From: Flavobacterium luteolum
Lineage (GTDB): Bacteria; Bacteroidota; Bacteroidia; Flavobacteriales; Flavobacteriaceae
DNA: 64,000 nucleotides
Assembly (NCBI RefSeq): GCF_027111275.1
Contig: NZ_CP114286.1
Coordinates: 2,728,001 to 2,792,000 of the forward strand
Reading direction: 5' to 3'
The position numbers and the translations under genes are program-made. This document shows, piece after piece, positions 8,615-18,805 of the stretch. Numbering within the stretch: position 1 is the stretch's first letter; every line of letters begins with the position of its first letter. A model generated the notes under the pieces. The model saw nothing but the letters and a program-made list of their open reading frames with translations. It was not told the DNA's origin and did not search any database.

Positions 8615-11600
8615 CTTGTTTTTTGTATTTCATCTTTATTATTCTCGGTTATAGCTGTGGCTCAGGATGTCACAGTAAATGGAATAATCAATGATGAAAA
8701 TGGTTTGCCTGTTCCAGGTGCAACAGTTTTATTAAAAGGTACTACTAAATCTACTGCGTCAGACTTTGACGGAAAATTCCAGATTCAGGCACCTTCAAAC
8801 GGATCATTAACAATTACTTTTATTGGTTACTCTACAGTAACAGAAGCAGTAAACGGAAGAACAAAAATTACAATTCAATTAAAACCAGAATCACAATCTT
8901 TAAATGAGGTTGTAGTTGTTGGATATGGAACTCAAAAGAAATCTGTTGTAACAGGTGCAATCTCAAGTGTCAAATCAGCTGATCTTGAAAAAGTACCAAA
9001 CGGAAGAGTTGAGCAAGCTTTACAGGGTAGAGTAGCAGGGGTTTCTGTTGCTGCAACTTCTGGAAGTCCTGGTGCAGCGTCTAAAGTTCGTATTAGAGGT
9101 ATAACTACTTTTAGAGAAGGGGGAAATGATCCTTTATGGGTAGTTGATGGAATTGCTGTAGATGCTGGTGCAGTTGGTTTTATTAATCAATCTGACATTG
9201 AGTCTATCGAGGTGCTTAAAGATGCTGCTTCTGCGGCAATCTATGGTACTCGTGCTGCAACTGGGGTTATTTTAGTAACTACTAAAAAAGGAAAATCAGG
9301 AAAAATTTCTGTAAACTATAATGGTTTTGCAGGTATTTCAGCTCCAGCTAAAAAATTAGATATGTTGAATGCGACTCAGTATGCAACTCTTATGAATGAA
9401 AAATCTTTGAATGATGGTGGTGCTATTAAATATCCAAATCCAGCTGCTTTCGGTAAAGGAACAAATTGGCAAGATGCAATTTTTAACGATTCTGCATTCA
9501 GATACACTCATGAATTAAGCATTAGCGGTGGTGGCGAAAAATCTACTTTCTATGCTTCTTTTGGAATTCAAGATCAGCAAGGTATTGTTGTGACAGATAT
9601 TTCTAACTATACAAAGAAGAATTTCCGATTAAACTCAACACACAAAATTTCTGATTACTTTACTTTCGGACAGACTTTTGGATATACACACCAAAAAACA
9701 AAAGGAATTGGTAACGTAAATAATGAGTTTGGTGGACCTTTAAGCTCTGCAATTAACTTAGATCCGCTTACTCCACTTGTAGTTACTGATCCTGCTGTAG
9801 CAAACTCAGGTTATTACACAAACCCAAATGTTGTTAGAGATGCAAATGGAAATCCTTACGGAATCTCTTCTCTAGTACAACAAGAGATGACAAATCCTCT
9901 AGCTTATACTCAAACTAGATTAGGAGGATTTGACTGGTCAGACGATTTTGTTGGTAATGCTTATTTAGAGGCTAACATCACTAGTCATTTAAAATTTAGA
10001 ACAACACTTGGTGGTAAGTTAGCTTATTGGGGGAATGAAATGTTTACTCCGGTTAACTTCTTAAATCCAAACATGAAAGCTGACAGAAACAACTACAACC
10101 AAAATAATGAGAAAGCACTTTCTTGGACTTTGGAAAATACGTTGTCTTATGCTAACAAATTTGGAGATCATAATGTAAGTGTTTTAGCTGGACAAGGTGC
10201 TTATGTAGAAAATATTGGTAGTACTATCGGAACAACAATGTTTGGTCTTCCAATTACAAGCTACAAAGATGCTTCTTGGAATTTTGATATTCCTCAAACT
10301 GATAGAACAACAAGAACAAGCGATAAAGTAGAACACAAATTAGCTTCATTGTTCTTACGTGCCAACTACGATTACATGGAGAAATATCTTTTTACTGGTA
10401 TCGTTCGTCGTGATGGATCAACTCGTTTTGGTGAAAACAATAAATTTGGAGTTTTCCCTTCATTCTCTTTAGGATGGGTAGTTTCTAAAGAAGGTTTTTG
10501 GAAAGAAAACAATGTGGTAAACACTTTGAAATTCCGTGGAGGTTACGGAGTGGTAGGTAATGATAACATTGAAGAATTTAAATATAGAGCTACGGTTGTA
10601 GGAGGTTACAATTATGCTATTGGAAATTCAGGAAGTATTACAACTGGATACGGAAACTCTACTTTGCCAAATGCAAACTTAGGATGGGAAGAAACATCTC
10701 AAACTACTGTAGGCCTTGACGCAAAATTATTCAATGATTTTTCTCTTACACTTGATTATTACAAAAAATCAACAAAAGGAATCTTAAGAAACGTTGTAAT
10801 TCCTGGATATGTTGGAGCAACTGATGCACCTTCTGCTAACATTGCAGATATGGACAATAGCGGTTTGGAGGTTGAATTAGGGTACAAGAAAAGACTTGGA
10901 GACTTTAATTTAGGAGTTAATGCAAACTTTGCTTACTTGAAAAACGAAATTACTTATGTAGGATCATCTACTAATTTCATTGTTGGAGATGCTACATTCC
11001 AATCTATGGGACCTGTAACAAGAACACAAGTTGGACATTCATTTAACGAATTCTACGGATTTAAAACAGCTGGAATTTTCCAAAATGAAGCTGAAGTTGC
11101 AGCATACAAAAATGCAAGTGGAGGTTTAATTCAGCCAAATGCTAGACCTGGAGATTTCCGTTGGGTAGATTCTAATGGGGATGGAGCTATTACTGAAGAT
11201 GATAAACAATTCTTAGGAACAAATATTCCTAAATATACTTTTGGTTTCACAGTAAACTTAGACTACAAAAACTTCGATTTTATGGCATTTACTCAAGGAG
11301 CTGCGGGAAGCAAAATTTTCCAAGGTTTAAGAAGATTAGATGTACTTAATGCAAACTACCAAACTAAAGCTTTAGAGCGTTGGGTTGGAGAAGGAACTTC
11401 TAACGATTACCCAAGATTGACAAACAATGACCCAAATAAAAACTACACAAACATGTCTGATTTTTACTTGGAAAATGGAAACTACTTACGTTTAAAAGTG
11501 GTAACTCTTGGATACACAATGCCAGTTAGTTTATCATCTAAAATTGGAGCAGATAAATTACGTTTTTACCTAACAGGAGAGAACTTAATCACTTTTACAA

Positions 11601-11707
11601 AATATACTGGATTTGATCCAGAAATTGGAGGCCAAGTTTTTGGTATAGATAAAGGAGTTTATCCGCAAGCAAGATCTATTCTGTTTGGAGCTAACGTTCA
11701 ATTTTAA
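8597..11707 (+). CDS. SusC/RagA-type TonB-dependent outer membrane glycan transporter (second)
   Basis: 1036 residues. Signal peptide (SSLLFSVIAVAQ), regulatory-like domain (GLPVPGATVLLKGTTKSTAS), plug (SLNEVVVVGYGTQKK, AASAAIYGTRAATGVILVTT) and barrel ending ARSILFGANVQF. It imports surface-released glucan oligosaccharides with the SusD protein encoded 15 bp downstream. The N-terminal part mirrors the first SusC; the barrel and loops differ, which suggests a second ligand size or branching pattern. It heads the longer transcription unit that leads into the GH genes. Confidence 0.97.
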   Translation: MKLTKLLVFCISSLLFSVIAVAQDVTVNGIINDENGLPVPGATVLLKGTTKSTASDFDGKFQIQAPSNGSLTITFIGYSTVTEAVNGRTKITIQLKPESQSLNEVVVVGYGTQKKSVVTGAISSVKSADLEKVPNGRVEQALQGRVAGVSVAATSGSPGAASKVRIRGITTFREGGNDPLWVVDGIAVDAGAVGFINQSDIESIEVLKDAASAAIYGTRAATGVILVTTKKGKSGKISVNYNGFAGISAPAKKLDMLNATQYATLMNEKSLNDGGAIKYPNPAAFGKGTNWQDAIFNDSAFRYTHELSISGGGEKSTFYASFGIQDQQGIVVTDISNYTKKNFRLNSTHKISDYFTFGQTFGYTHQKTKGIGNVNNEFGGPLSSAINLDPLTPLVVTDPAVANSGYYTNPNVVRDANGNPYGISSLVQQEMTNPLAYTQTRLGGFDWSDDFVGNAYLEANITSHLKFRTTLGGKLAYWGNEMFTPVNFLNPNMKADRNNYNQNNEKALSWTLENTLSYANKFGDHNVSVLAGQGAYVENIGSTIGTTMFGLPITSYKDASWNFDIPQTDRTTRTSDKVEHKLASLFLRANYDYMEKYLFTGIVRRDGSTRFGENNKFGVFPSFSLGWVVSKEGFWKENNVVNTLKFRGGYGVVGNDNIEEFKYRATVVGGYNYAIGNSGSITTGYGNSTLPNANLGWEETSQTTVGLDAKLFNDFSLTLDYYKKSTKGILRNVVIPGYVGATDAPSANIADMDNSGLEVELGYKKRLGDFNLGVNANFAYLKNEITYVGSSTNFIVGDATFQSMGPVTRTQVGHSFNEFYGFKTAGIFQNEAEVAAYKNASGGLIQPNARPGDFRWVDSNGDGAITEDDKQFLGTNIPKYTFGFTVNLDYKNFDFMAFTQGAAGSKIFQGLRRLDVLNANYQTKALERWVGEGTSNDYPRLTNNDPNKNYTNMSDFYLENGNYLRLKVVTLGYTMPVSLSSKIGADKLRFYLTGENLITFTKYTGFDPEIGGQVFGIDKGVYPQARSILFGANVQF

Positions 11708-11722
11708 AAAAATTAAAGAATC

Positions 11723-13231
11723 ATGAAAACGATAAAATTTAAATATATTTATATAGCTGTGGCACTGGCAGTTCTAGGATCTTGTTCTGAAGATTTTGTG
11801 ACCACTAATCCGGAAGGAAAATTTGATACAAGTACTTATTTTTCTAACGAGCAGCAATGTTATGCTGCTTTAGTGGGGGTTTACGATCCATTGAGAAAAA
11901 ATACAGGTGGTTTCGAAAACTTAGTAGCAATGCTAAATGCTGGCTCTGATGATTTTTATGCTGGTGGAGGTAGTTCTACAGATGGAACTGGGATTCAAAA
12001 TTTCTCTACACACTCACTTTCTTCAATTACTATTCCAGCAAGTTACTGGAACGATCATTACCAAGGTATTTCTAGAGCAAATCTTTTGTTATTTAAATTG
12101 CCAGCAGCTAATATGAACGATGGAGTTAGAAAGAGATTTGCTGCAGAAGCTAAAACATTACGTGCGTTTTACTATTTTAATTTAGTAAGAATGTTCAAAA
12201 ACCTTGCTTTAGTTTTAGAGCCGTTAACTACAGAAACGATCTATAATCCAGAGCAAGTTGCACCAGAAGTAATTTATGCTCAAATCGAAAAAGATTTAAC
12301 AGAAGCTATTGCAGATTTACCAAATACTGTAGTGGCAGATACTGAATCAGGAAGATTTAACAAAGGAGCAGCTCAGGCGCTTTTAGGAAAAGTGCTTTTG
12401 TTTGAAGGTAAAAAACCTCAAGCAGCAGCAATTTTAGCAGAAGTAAATGGTACTCCAGGAGGGACAAACCAATATGGTAATAAATTACTAGATAAGTTTA
12501 GCGATTTATGGGTAACATCAAACAAATTTAATGCTGAGTCATTAATCGAAGTATCTCACAGTAGTGCAGGAAACTCTGATTGGACTTTCTGGGGGAATGG
12601 TAGAGACGAAGGGAACTCTTTAAACATTATGGTTGGACCTAGAGGATATTCTAGACCAAAAGGCTCAGATGCACCAGATCTTCCAGCAGGATGGGCTTTT
12701 AACGTTGCAACTCAAAAATTATATGATGCAATGCAAGGCGATCCACGTAAGGATGCTACAATTCTTGACTTAAAAGCATTAAAAGCAGCAGGAAAAGCAG
12801 ATTATATTCCAGCTTATCAAGACACAGGATATTTCTTGAACAAATATCTTCCAAGACAATCAGATGTTAGTACAGGTGGTGGTAACTCAGAGTTGAACTA
12901 CAAACAAAACTCTTATGTAATCAGACTTGCAGATACTTATTTGATGGAAGCAGAAGCTTTAGGATCAGGCCCAAGAGCTCAAGCATTACTTGACGCAGTT
13001 AGAGAAAGAGTTGGATTACCTTCAGTTCCTGTAACATTAGCTGCTATCAAGAATGAAAGAAGAATGGAATTAGCAGGTGAAGGACACAGATTCTTTGATT
13101 TAGTAAGATGGGGAGATGCAGCGGCTGCATTATCTGATAGAGGTTTTGATGCTGGAACAGATGAGATTTTCCCAATTCCGTACACAGAACTTAATGGTAC
13201 TAAATTGAAACAAAATCCTAACTATCAATAG
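11723..13231 (+). CDS. SusD/RagB-type glycan-binding outer membrane lipoprotein (second)
   Basis: 502 residues. Lipoprotein signal MKTIKFKYIYIAVALAVLGSC followed by SEDFVTTNPEG, the usual start of mature SusD, with acidic residues favouring surface display. SusD helices are seen (RFAAEAKTLRAFYYFNLVRM) and the C-terminal signature IKNERRMELAGEGHRFFDLV. It is clearly shorter and more canonical than the first SusD (569 residues). Works as the lid of the adjacent SusC. Confidence 0.96.
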   Translation: MKTIKFKYIYIAVALAVLGSCSEDFVTTNPEGKFDTSTYFSNEQQCYAALVGVYDPLRKNTGGFENLVAMLNAGSDDFYAGGGSSTDGTGIQNFSTHSLSSITIPASYWNDHYQGISRANLLLFKLPAANMNDGVRKRFAAEAKTLRAFYYFNLVRMFKNLALVLEPLTTETIYNPEQVAPEVIYAQIEKDLTEAIADLPNTVVADTESGRFNKGAAQALLGKVLLFEGKKPQAAAILAEVNGTPGGTNQYGNKLLDKFSDLWVTSNKFNAESLIEVSHSSAGNSDWTFWGNGRDEGNSLNIMVGPRGYSRPKGSDAPDLPAGWAFNVATQKLYDAMQGDPRKDATILDLKALKAAGKADYIPAYQDTGYFLNKYLPRQSDVSTGGGNSELNYKQNSYVIRLADTYLMEAEALGSGPRAQALLDAVRERVGLPSVPVTLAAIKNERRMELAGEGHRFFDLVRWGDAAAALSDRGFDAGTDEIFPIPYTELNGTKLKQNPNYQ

Positions 13232-13259
13232 TCTTACTAATTAACCAAAACAAAGAGAA

Positions 13260-14135
13260 ATGAACCTAAATATATATTTAAGAAAAAGTGTATACCTAAT
13301 GCTAGCTTTAGCATTAGGAACACTAAACAGCTGTAGCGAAGAAGTTAATGAAAACCCTCTTGTAGCTACAAATGTAGATCCTTCGTTTACAATTACACCA
13401 GTTGCAGGTGCTATGAATACTTATCTTCTTACGGCACAGCCTAAAGGAGTAATTCTTTCGCAATGGGATCTAGGCGATGGTGCGAGTAATGGAAAAATGA
13501 ATCAAGTGATTTCTTTGCCTGATGCAGGAACATATACTATTACACACACAGCCGTAGGAGCAGGAGCTGCAATGGCATCTTCTTCTCAACAGATTGTTGT
13601 TGCACAAACAGATCCAGCAAAAGGAAACTTGGTGCAAGGTGGAAATTTTGCAACAGCTGCTGATGTAGCTAAATGGACTAGTGCACAATTAAGCCCATCA
13701 GGCGCAGCTTTTTGGTCTTATGGTACTAATGGTGCTACCATTCATTTACCAGGCGGAGGAGCTCAAGAAGGTATTTATCAAGCAATCGACGTTGTAAAAG
13801 ACAGAGAGTATACTATTGATATGACAATTTCTTGCCCTAGCGGTTTAGATGAGACTTGGTTTGAAGTATATGCTGGTACATCAGCGCCAAAACCAGGTGT
13901 TGAATACAATGATAACGTAGTAATGGGAATAAGTACTTGGGATGGCTGTGGGACATCTAAATTTGCGGGAAGATTGTCTGCAATCGGCTGTAAGAAAAAT
14001 AAAGTAACAGGAACAGTTACCAATGTTGTCAAATTCTCTGAAAGCGGAAAAATATATCTTTTAATTAGATCAGGAAGTAATAAAAGCACTAATGAGCCAA
14101 TTACAATCAAAAAAGTTGAGTTCAGAGGAAAATAA
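13260..14135 (+). CDS. PKD-domain lipoprotein with a carbohydrate-binding-like C-terminal domain
   Basis: 291 residues. Lipoprotein signal ending LNSC with SEEVNENP after Cys. Residues about 40-115 form a PKD-type domain (ILSQWDLGDGASNGKMNQVI, DAGTYTITHTAVG). Residues about 125-290 have a beta-sandwich pattern (NLVQGGNFATAADVAKW, FEVYAGTSAPKPG) recalling CBM4/9-like modules. PKD lipoproteins directly after susD are known in laminarin loci of marine Flavobacteriia. Likely a surface glucan-binding protein; that function is inferred. A terminator follows. Confidence 0.75.
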   Translation: MNLNIYLRKSVYLMLALALGTLNSCSEEVNENPLVATNVDPSFTITPVAGAMNTYLLTAQPKGVILSQWDLGDGASNGKMNQVISLPDAGTYTITHTAVGAGAAMASSSQQIVVAQTDPAKGNLVQGGNFATAADVAKWTSAQLSPSGAAFWSYGTNGATIHLPGGGAQEGIYQAIDVVKDREYTIDMTISCPSGLDETWFEVYAGTSAPKPGVEYNDNVVMGISTWDGCGTSKFAGRLSAIGCKKNKVTGTVTNVVKFSESGKIYLLIRSGSNKSTNEPITIKKVEFRGK

Positions 14136-14136
14136 A

Positions 14137-14170
14137 AAGTTAAGTTAAGTTTAAGTTTAAGTTTAAGTTT
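14137..14170. repeat. Short tandem AAGTT/TTAAGT repeat
   Basis: Reads AAGTTAAGTTAAGTTTAAG and continues with TTTAAG units. A shorter version (TTTAAGTTAAGTTT) also precedes the terminator of the first module near 7713-7727, so the two modules share 3' sequence as well as 5' sequence. Confidence 0.7.
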
Positions 14171-14177
14171 GGTTGTA

Positions 14178-14214
14178 AATAGCCCATAATCATTATGAGT
14201 ATGGGCTATTTTTT
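14178..14214 (+). terminator. Terminator-like hairpin after the second SusCD module
   Basis: AATAGCCCATA / TATGGGCTATT 11-bp stem, 11-nt loop and a T-run. It lies 43 bp after the PKD lipoprotein and 73 bp before the first GH30, so it may set a lower expression level for the enzymes than for SusCD. Confidence 0.85.
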
Positions 14215-14287
14215 AAATCCTTCAATGGTAGAACTCGATTTTGATTTCTTCTAAACTTCAATTTAAAATCATAATAATTGGAAGCGA

Positions 14288-15742
14288 ATGAAAAAAAATA
14301 GCCTAAAAATTTTATGCCTTTTGTTTTCAGCTGCTGCTTTTGCACAACAGCCAAAAACAAAAAAAGAGTTTACAACCAACGGAAAAAAAATAACCGTTTA
14401 TACTACTGCAGAAAACTCTAAATTGCGATTAACCACTACAGATAATTTGACTTTTTCTGCCGCAAAGCAGCCTTTAGAAACAGAAACTTCTGTTTTTGTA
14501 CAGCCAGCTAAAAAATTTCAGACTTTTATGGGAATCGGCGGAGCTATTACAGATGCGAGTGCCGAAATATTTGCAAAACTTTCAAAAGAAAAACAAGCAG
14601 AATTCTTAGACGCTTACTACGATCAGCAAAAAGGAATTGGCTATTCTTTGCTAAGAACAACAATTCAAAGTTCTGATTTTAGCAGTGGAAGCTATTCTTA
14701 TATCGAAGAAGGAGATAAAGATCTGAAGACTTTTTCTATTGATCATGATAGACAATATCGTATTCCTTTAATAAAGCAAGCGATACAGAAAGCTGGAGGG
14801 AAATTGACAACATACGTTGCTCCTTGGTCTCCAAATGCTTTTATGAAAAGCAATAAAAATGTATTAAAAGGCGGTACGCTGCTTCCTGAATACTATCAGA
14901 CTTGGGCAAATTTTTATGTAAAGTTTATTAAAGCTTATGAAAAAGAAGGTATTCCAATTTGGGGAACTTCTACGCAAAATGAGCCAATGGCAGTACAGAC
15001 TTGGGAATCTTGTATTTACACAGCTGAAGCTGAAAGAGATTTCATCAAAAATTATCTTGGACCAACGTTGAAAAAAGAAAACCTTGGCAATAAAAAAATT
15101 ATTGTTTGGGATCACAACCGTGATTTGATGAATTATCGTGCCAACGTAATTTATTCTGATCCTGAAGCATCAAAATATGTTTGGGGAATGGGATTTCACT
15201 GGTACGAAACTTGGTCGGGCGGTGCACCAATGTTTGATAATGTTGGAAAAGTAAATGAAGCTTATCCAGATAAAAAATTGATGTTTACCGAAGGCTGCAT
15301 CGAAAAATTTGACGCATCAAAGTATCAGTTTTGGGGTAATGCAGAACGTTACGGAACGAACATGATTCATGATTTTAATAACGGAACAGTTGCTTGGACA
15401 GACTGGAATATTCTTTTAGACCAGTTCGGAGGACCTAATCATGTTGGAAATTTCTGTTTTGCACCAATTCATGCAGATACGACGACAGGAGAATTAATCT
15501 ACACACCATCTTATTATTACATCGGGCACTTTTCAAAGTTTATCCGTTTAGATGCTGTGCGAGTAAGTACTGCTGTAAGCAAAAGCGCTTTATTGAGCAC
15601 CTCTTTTTTAAATGCTGACGGAACCATGGCAACTATTGTCATGAACCAATCAGCAAACGATCTTACTTATAATTTGATTATTGGAGATCAAAAGGCAGAA
15701 GTAAAAATTCCGCCGCACGCTATACAAACACTTGTTTATTAA
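14288..15742 (+). CDS. GH30 family secreted beta-glucanase/glucosidase (copy 1)
   Basis: 484 residues. Signal peptide MKKNSLKILCLLFSAAAFAQ. GH30 (beta/alpha)8 barrel with its beta side domain: MGIGGAITDASAEIFAKLS, APWSPNAFMKS, the acid/base Glu in TQNEP (about residue 231) and the nucleophile Glu in FTEGC (about 335), then FHWYETW. The family retains configuration and in glucan loci typically cuts beta-1,6-linked glucose. No lipobox, so probably periplasmic. It is closely related to the next gene, a tandem duplicate, and forms a separate clade from the GH30s at 17315 and 22598. Confidence 0.93.
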   Translation: MKKNSLKILCLLFSAAAFAQQPKTKKEFTTNGKKITVYTTAENSKLRLTTTDNLTFSAAKQPLETETSVFVQPAKKFQTFMGIGGAITDASAEIFAKLSKEKQAEFLDAYYDQQKGIGYSLLRTTIQSSDFSSGSYSYIEEGDKDLKTFSIDHDRQYRIPLIKQAIQKAGGKLTTYVAPWSPNAFMKSNKNVLKGGTLLPEYYQTWANFYVKFIKAYEKEGIPIWGTSTQNEPMAVQTWESCIYTAEAERDFIKNYLGPTLKKENLGNKKIIVWDHNRDLMNYRANVIYSDPEASKYVWGMGFHWYETWSGGAPMFDNVGKVNEAYPDKKLMFTEGCIEKFDASKYQFWGNAERYGTNMIHDFNNGTVAWTDWNILLDQFGGPNHVGNFCFAPIHADTTTGELIYTPSYYYIGHFSKFIRLDAVRVSTAVSKSALLSTSFLNADGTMATIVMNQSANDLTYNLIIGDQKAEVKIPPHAIQTLVY

Positions 15743-15833
15743 TATTTTGTAGTAAAGTAATGAAGAGGACTAATTTGAATCATCCATCTTAGTCTTCTCT
15801 TGCTTTTAATTTTAAAACGATTATTTAAGCAAC

Positions 15834-17285
15834 ATGAAAGTTACCTCTCAAATATTTTTATCAGCCTTTATCTTAATGCAATTAAGCTGTTTTACCTCAA
15901 AAATGACAGCTCAAAAAAATAATAAAATAAAGGTTTATACTACTGCCGAAAATACCAATTTGAAATTGTCTCTATCAAATGATTTAATTTCAAAGAACAA
16001 CACTACACAACAAAAAACATCAACAGTATCTATTTTAGTAAATACTGAAAAAACAGACCAAACTTTCCTCGGAATTGGAGGCGCAATTACAGATGCAAGC
16101 GCAGAAGTTTTTGCAAAATTATCGCCTAAAAAACAGCAGGAATTCTTAACTGCTTATTACGATAAAAATAAAGGTATTGGTTATACTTTGGCAAGAACAA
16201 ACATTCACAGCTGTGATTTCAGCAGTGACAGCTATACTTATGTTTCTGAAGGAGACAAAGACCTAAAGACTTTCAATATTGACCACGATCGTAAATATAG
16301 AATTCCATTAATCAAAAAAGCAATTAAAACAGCCGGCGGGAAACTAACTTTATTTGTCAGCCCTTGGAGTCCCCCAGCTTTCATGAAAGACAATAACGAT
16401 ATTTTGCACGGCGGCGTTTTGTTGCCTGAATTTGCTCCTGCTTGGGCATTGTATTATACCAAATTCATAAAAGAATACGAAAAAGAAGGAATTCCAATCT
16501 GGGGATTAACGGTTCAGAACGAACCAATGGCAAAACAAAGATGGGAATCTTGTATTTATACCCCAGAGGCAGAAAGAGATTTTCTTAAAAATCATCTTGG
16601 ACCAACTTTAGAAAAAGAGGGACTGGGTTCTAAAAATGTAATTATTTGGGATCATAATAGAGGTGATATGTTGGAAAAGAGAGCAAATCTTGTTTTCTCA
16701 GATCCTGAAGTTTCAAAATATGCTTGGGGAATTGGATTTCACTGGTATGAAACTTGGAATGGTGGGCCACCTCAATTCGAGTCTGTGGCAAAAGTTCACG
16801 AAGCATTTCCAAATAAAAATCTGCTTTTTACAGAAGGCTGCATCGAAAAATTTGATGCTTCAAAATATCAGTTTTGGGGAAATGCAGAACGTTACGGAAT
16901 CAATATGATTCATGATTTTAATAACGGAACTGTCGGCTGGACAGACTGGAATATTCTTTTAGACCAAAATGGAGGACCTAATCATGTGGGTAATTTCTGT
17001 TTTGCTCCAATTCATGCCGATACTAGAAAAGATGAATTAATCTATACTCCAATGTATTATTATATTGGGCATTTCTCAAAATTCATCAGACCAAATGCAA
17101 AAAGAGTACTAGAAACCGTAAACGGAGAATCTTTATTAAGTACTTCTTTTAAAAATTCTGACGGACAATTGATTACAATCGTAATGAATCAATCTGAAAA
17201 TGCAGTTGTTTATTCTTTAGAAAATCAGAAAGAAAAAACAACCATTACAATTCCGGCACATGCTATACAAACCATTGTATATTAA
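15834..17285 (+). CDS. GH30 family secreted beta-glucanase/glucosidase (copy 2)
   Basis: 483 residues, highly similar along its length to the preceding GH30 (same GIGGAITDASAE, WDHNR, FTEGCIEKFDASKYQFWGNA). Acid/base Glu in VQNEP about residue 230 and nucleophile in FTEGC about 333. Its signal region MKVTSQIFLSAFILMQLSCF contains a Cys that could be lipidated, although QLSC is not an ideal lipobox, so it may sit in a different place from copy 1. It differs near the active site (APWSPNAF versus SPWSPPAF), so specificity may have shifted after duplication. Confidence 0.93.
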   Translation: MKVTSQIFLSAFILMQLSCFTSKMTAQKNNKIKVYTTAENTNLKLSLSNDLISKNNTTQQKTSTVSILVNTEKTDQTFLGIGGAITDASAEVFAKLSPKKQQEFLTAYYDKNKGIGYTLARTNIHSCDFSSDSYTYVSEGDKDLKTFNIDHDRKYRIPLIKKAIKTAGGKLTLFVSPWSPPAFMKDNNDILHGGVLLPEFAPAWALYYTKFIKEYEKEGIPIWGLTVQNEPMAKQRWESCIYTPEAERDFLKNHLGPTLEKEGLGSKNVIIWDHNRGDMLEKRANLVFSDPEVSKYAWGIGFHWYETWNGGPPQFESVAKVHEAFPNKNLLFTEGCIEKFDASKYQFWGNAERYGINMIHDFNNGTVGWTDWNILLDQNGGPNHVGNFCFAPIHADTRKDELIYTPMYYYIGHFSKFIRPNAKRVLETVNGESLLSTSFKNSDGQLITIVMNQSENAVVYSLENQKEKTTITIPAHAIQTIVY

Positions 17286-17314
17286 TTGCCATACTAACTA
17301 AAAAACCACATAAA

Positions 17315-18787
17315 ATGAAATTTAATCTAAAGAATACCATAAAAGCGTTTTTCTTTTTGGCAGCTGTATTGGCTCAAGTAAAATGCTCTTCTTCAAGTGA
17401 TCCGGTAGAAAACCCACCCGTAGATCCACCCGTGGTAAATCCGCCAGTAGTGGTTACAAACGATGTTGATTTCTGGTTGACCAAAGGAAATCAGAGCGTT
17501 TTATTGGCAAAACAATCGGGAACTTTAGGATTTGGCACAACGACAAATGCCTATGCTAATATTGAAGTTAATGCTACTCAAAAATATCAGACTATTGATG
17601 GTTTTGGATATACCTTAACAGGAGGAAGTGTAGACGTTATAAACCAATTAAACCCAACAAAAAGAACTGCTCTTTTACAGGAATTATTTGGAAATGGAGA
17701 CAACTCAATTGGAGTAAGTTATATTAGAATCAGTATCGGTGCTTCAGATTTAAATGCAACTCCTTTTACTTATAATGATCTTGCGGCTGGAGAAACAGAT
17801 TTAAATCTAGATAAATTTAGTTTAGAAAAAGATAAAAATCTAATTGCTATGCTAAAAGAAATTCTAGCAATTAATCCTAAAATTTTAATCTTGGCAACTC
17901 CTTGGTCTGCGCCTATTTGGATGAAAGATGTCGCTAGCTTTAAAGGAGGAAAACTGAAAACAGAGTATTACGATGTTTACGCTAAATATTTTGTAAAATA
18001 TATTCAGAAGATGAAAGCTGAAGGAATTACAATCGATGCAGTAACTCCTCAAAACGAGCCTTTGCATGACGGAAACAACCCGAGTATGTATATGTCTGCA
18101 ACAGATCAGGCCAATTTTATTAAAAGTAGTTTAGGACCTGCATTTAAAAATGCAAATCTAAGTGTAAAGATTATTGCTTACGATCACAATTGCGATAATC
18201 CAAATTATCCAAAAGCAATCTTGGCAGATGCAGATGCTTTTTCTTTTGTAGACGGATCGGCGTTCCATTTATATGCTGGAGATATTAGTGCGCTAACCAA
18301 CGTTTTCAATTCTTACCCAACCAAAAATGTATATTTTACAGAGCAATGGACTTCTTCTGATGGGAAATTTGAAGGCGATCTAAAATGGCATCTTCGAAAT
18401 GTAATTATCGGATCGATGAGAAATTACAGCAAAAATGCCTTAGAATGGAATGTCGCAAACAATGCAAATTTTGGACCTCACACAGATGGAGGCTGCAACA
18501 TGTGTAAAGGGGCTATTACTATAACGTCGGGTGATAGTTTTGAGCGTAATGTAGCATATTACATTATTGCACATGCTTCAAAATTTGTTCCGATGGGATC
18601 TATAAGAATTGAAAGCAATTCTGGTGGTAGTTTGCAAAACGTGGCGTTTATTACACCTTCAGGTTCTAAAGTGTTGATTGTTGAAAATGATGGTTCTGCA
18701 ACAGAAACTTTCAATATTAAATTTAACGGGAAATGGGTAACAACTTCGCTAGAAGCGGGATCAGTTGGAACTTATACTTGGAAATAA
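17315..18787 (+). CDS. GH30 family lipoprotein, second clade (beta-1,6-glucanase type)
   Basis: 490 residues. The N-terminus ends LAQVKCSSSSDP, a probable lipoprotein site, followed by a Pro/Val linker (VENPPVDPPVVNPPVVV) that holds the enzyme away from the membrane. Catalytic barrel: TIDGFGYTLTGGSVDVINQL, TPWSAPIWMKD, acid/base Glu in TPQNEP (about 247) and nucleophile in FTEQW (about 343), with a CNMC motif later. This clade resembles GH30_3, known for endo-beta-1,6-glucanase activity; the subfamily is my judgement by eye. The closest relative in the window is the GH30 at 22598. Confidence 0.9.
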   Translation: MKFNLKNTIKAFFFLAAVLAQVKCSSSSDPVENPPVDPPVVNPPVVVTNDVDFWLTKGNQSVLLAKQSGTLGFGTTTNAYANIEVNATQKYQTIDGFGYTLTGGSVDVINQLNPTKRTALLQELFGNGDNSIGVSYIRISIGASDLNATPFTYNDLAAGETDLNLDKFSLEKDKNLIAMLKEILAINPKILILATPWSAPIWMKDVASFKGGKLKTEYYDVYAKYFVKYIQKMKAEGITIDAVTPQNEPLHDGNNPSMYMSATDQANFIKSSLGPAFKNANLSVKIIAYDHNCDNPNYPKAILADADAFSFVDGSAFHLYAGDISALTNVFNSYPTKNVYFTEQWTSSDGKFEGDLKWHLRNVIIGSMRNYSKNALEWNVANNANFGPHTDGGCNMCKGAITITSGDSFERNVAYYIIAHASKFVPMGSIRIESNSGGSLQNVAFITPSGSKVLIVENDGSATETFNIKFNGKWVTTSLEAGSVGTYTWK

Positions 18788-18805
18788 ATTTAGAGACAAT
18801 TCGAT

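Noticed and set aside
13778..14110. 110-codon minus frame
   Set aside because: Fully inside the PKD lipoprotein gene on the other strand; no motif or own leader.
14137..14170. TTAAGT-type tandem repeat as a possible CRISPR or origin element
   Set aside because: Units of 5-6 bp without spacers, no Cas or replication genes; it is a short slippage-type repeat before a terminator.
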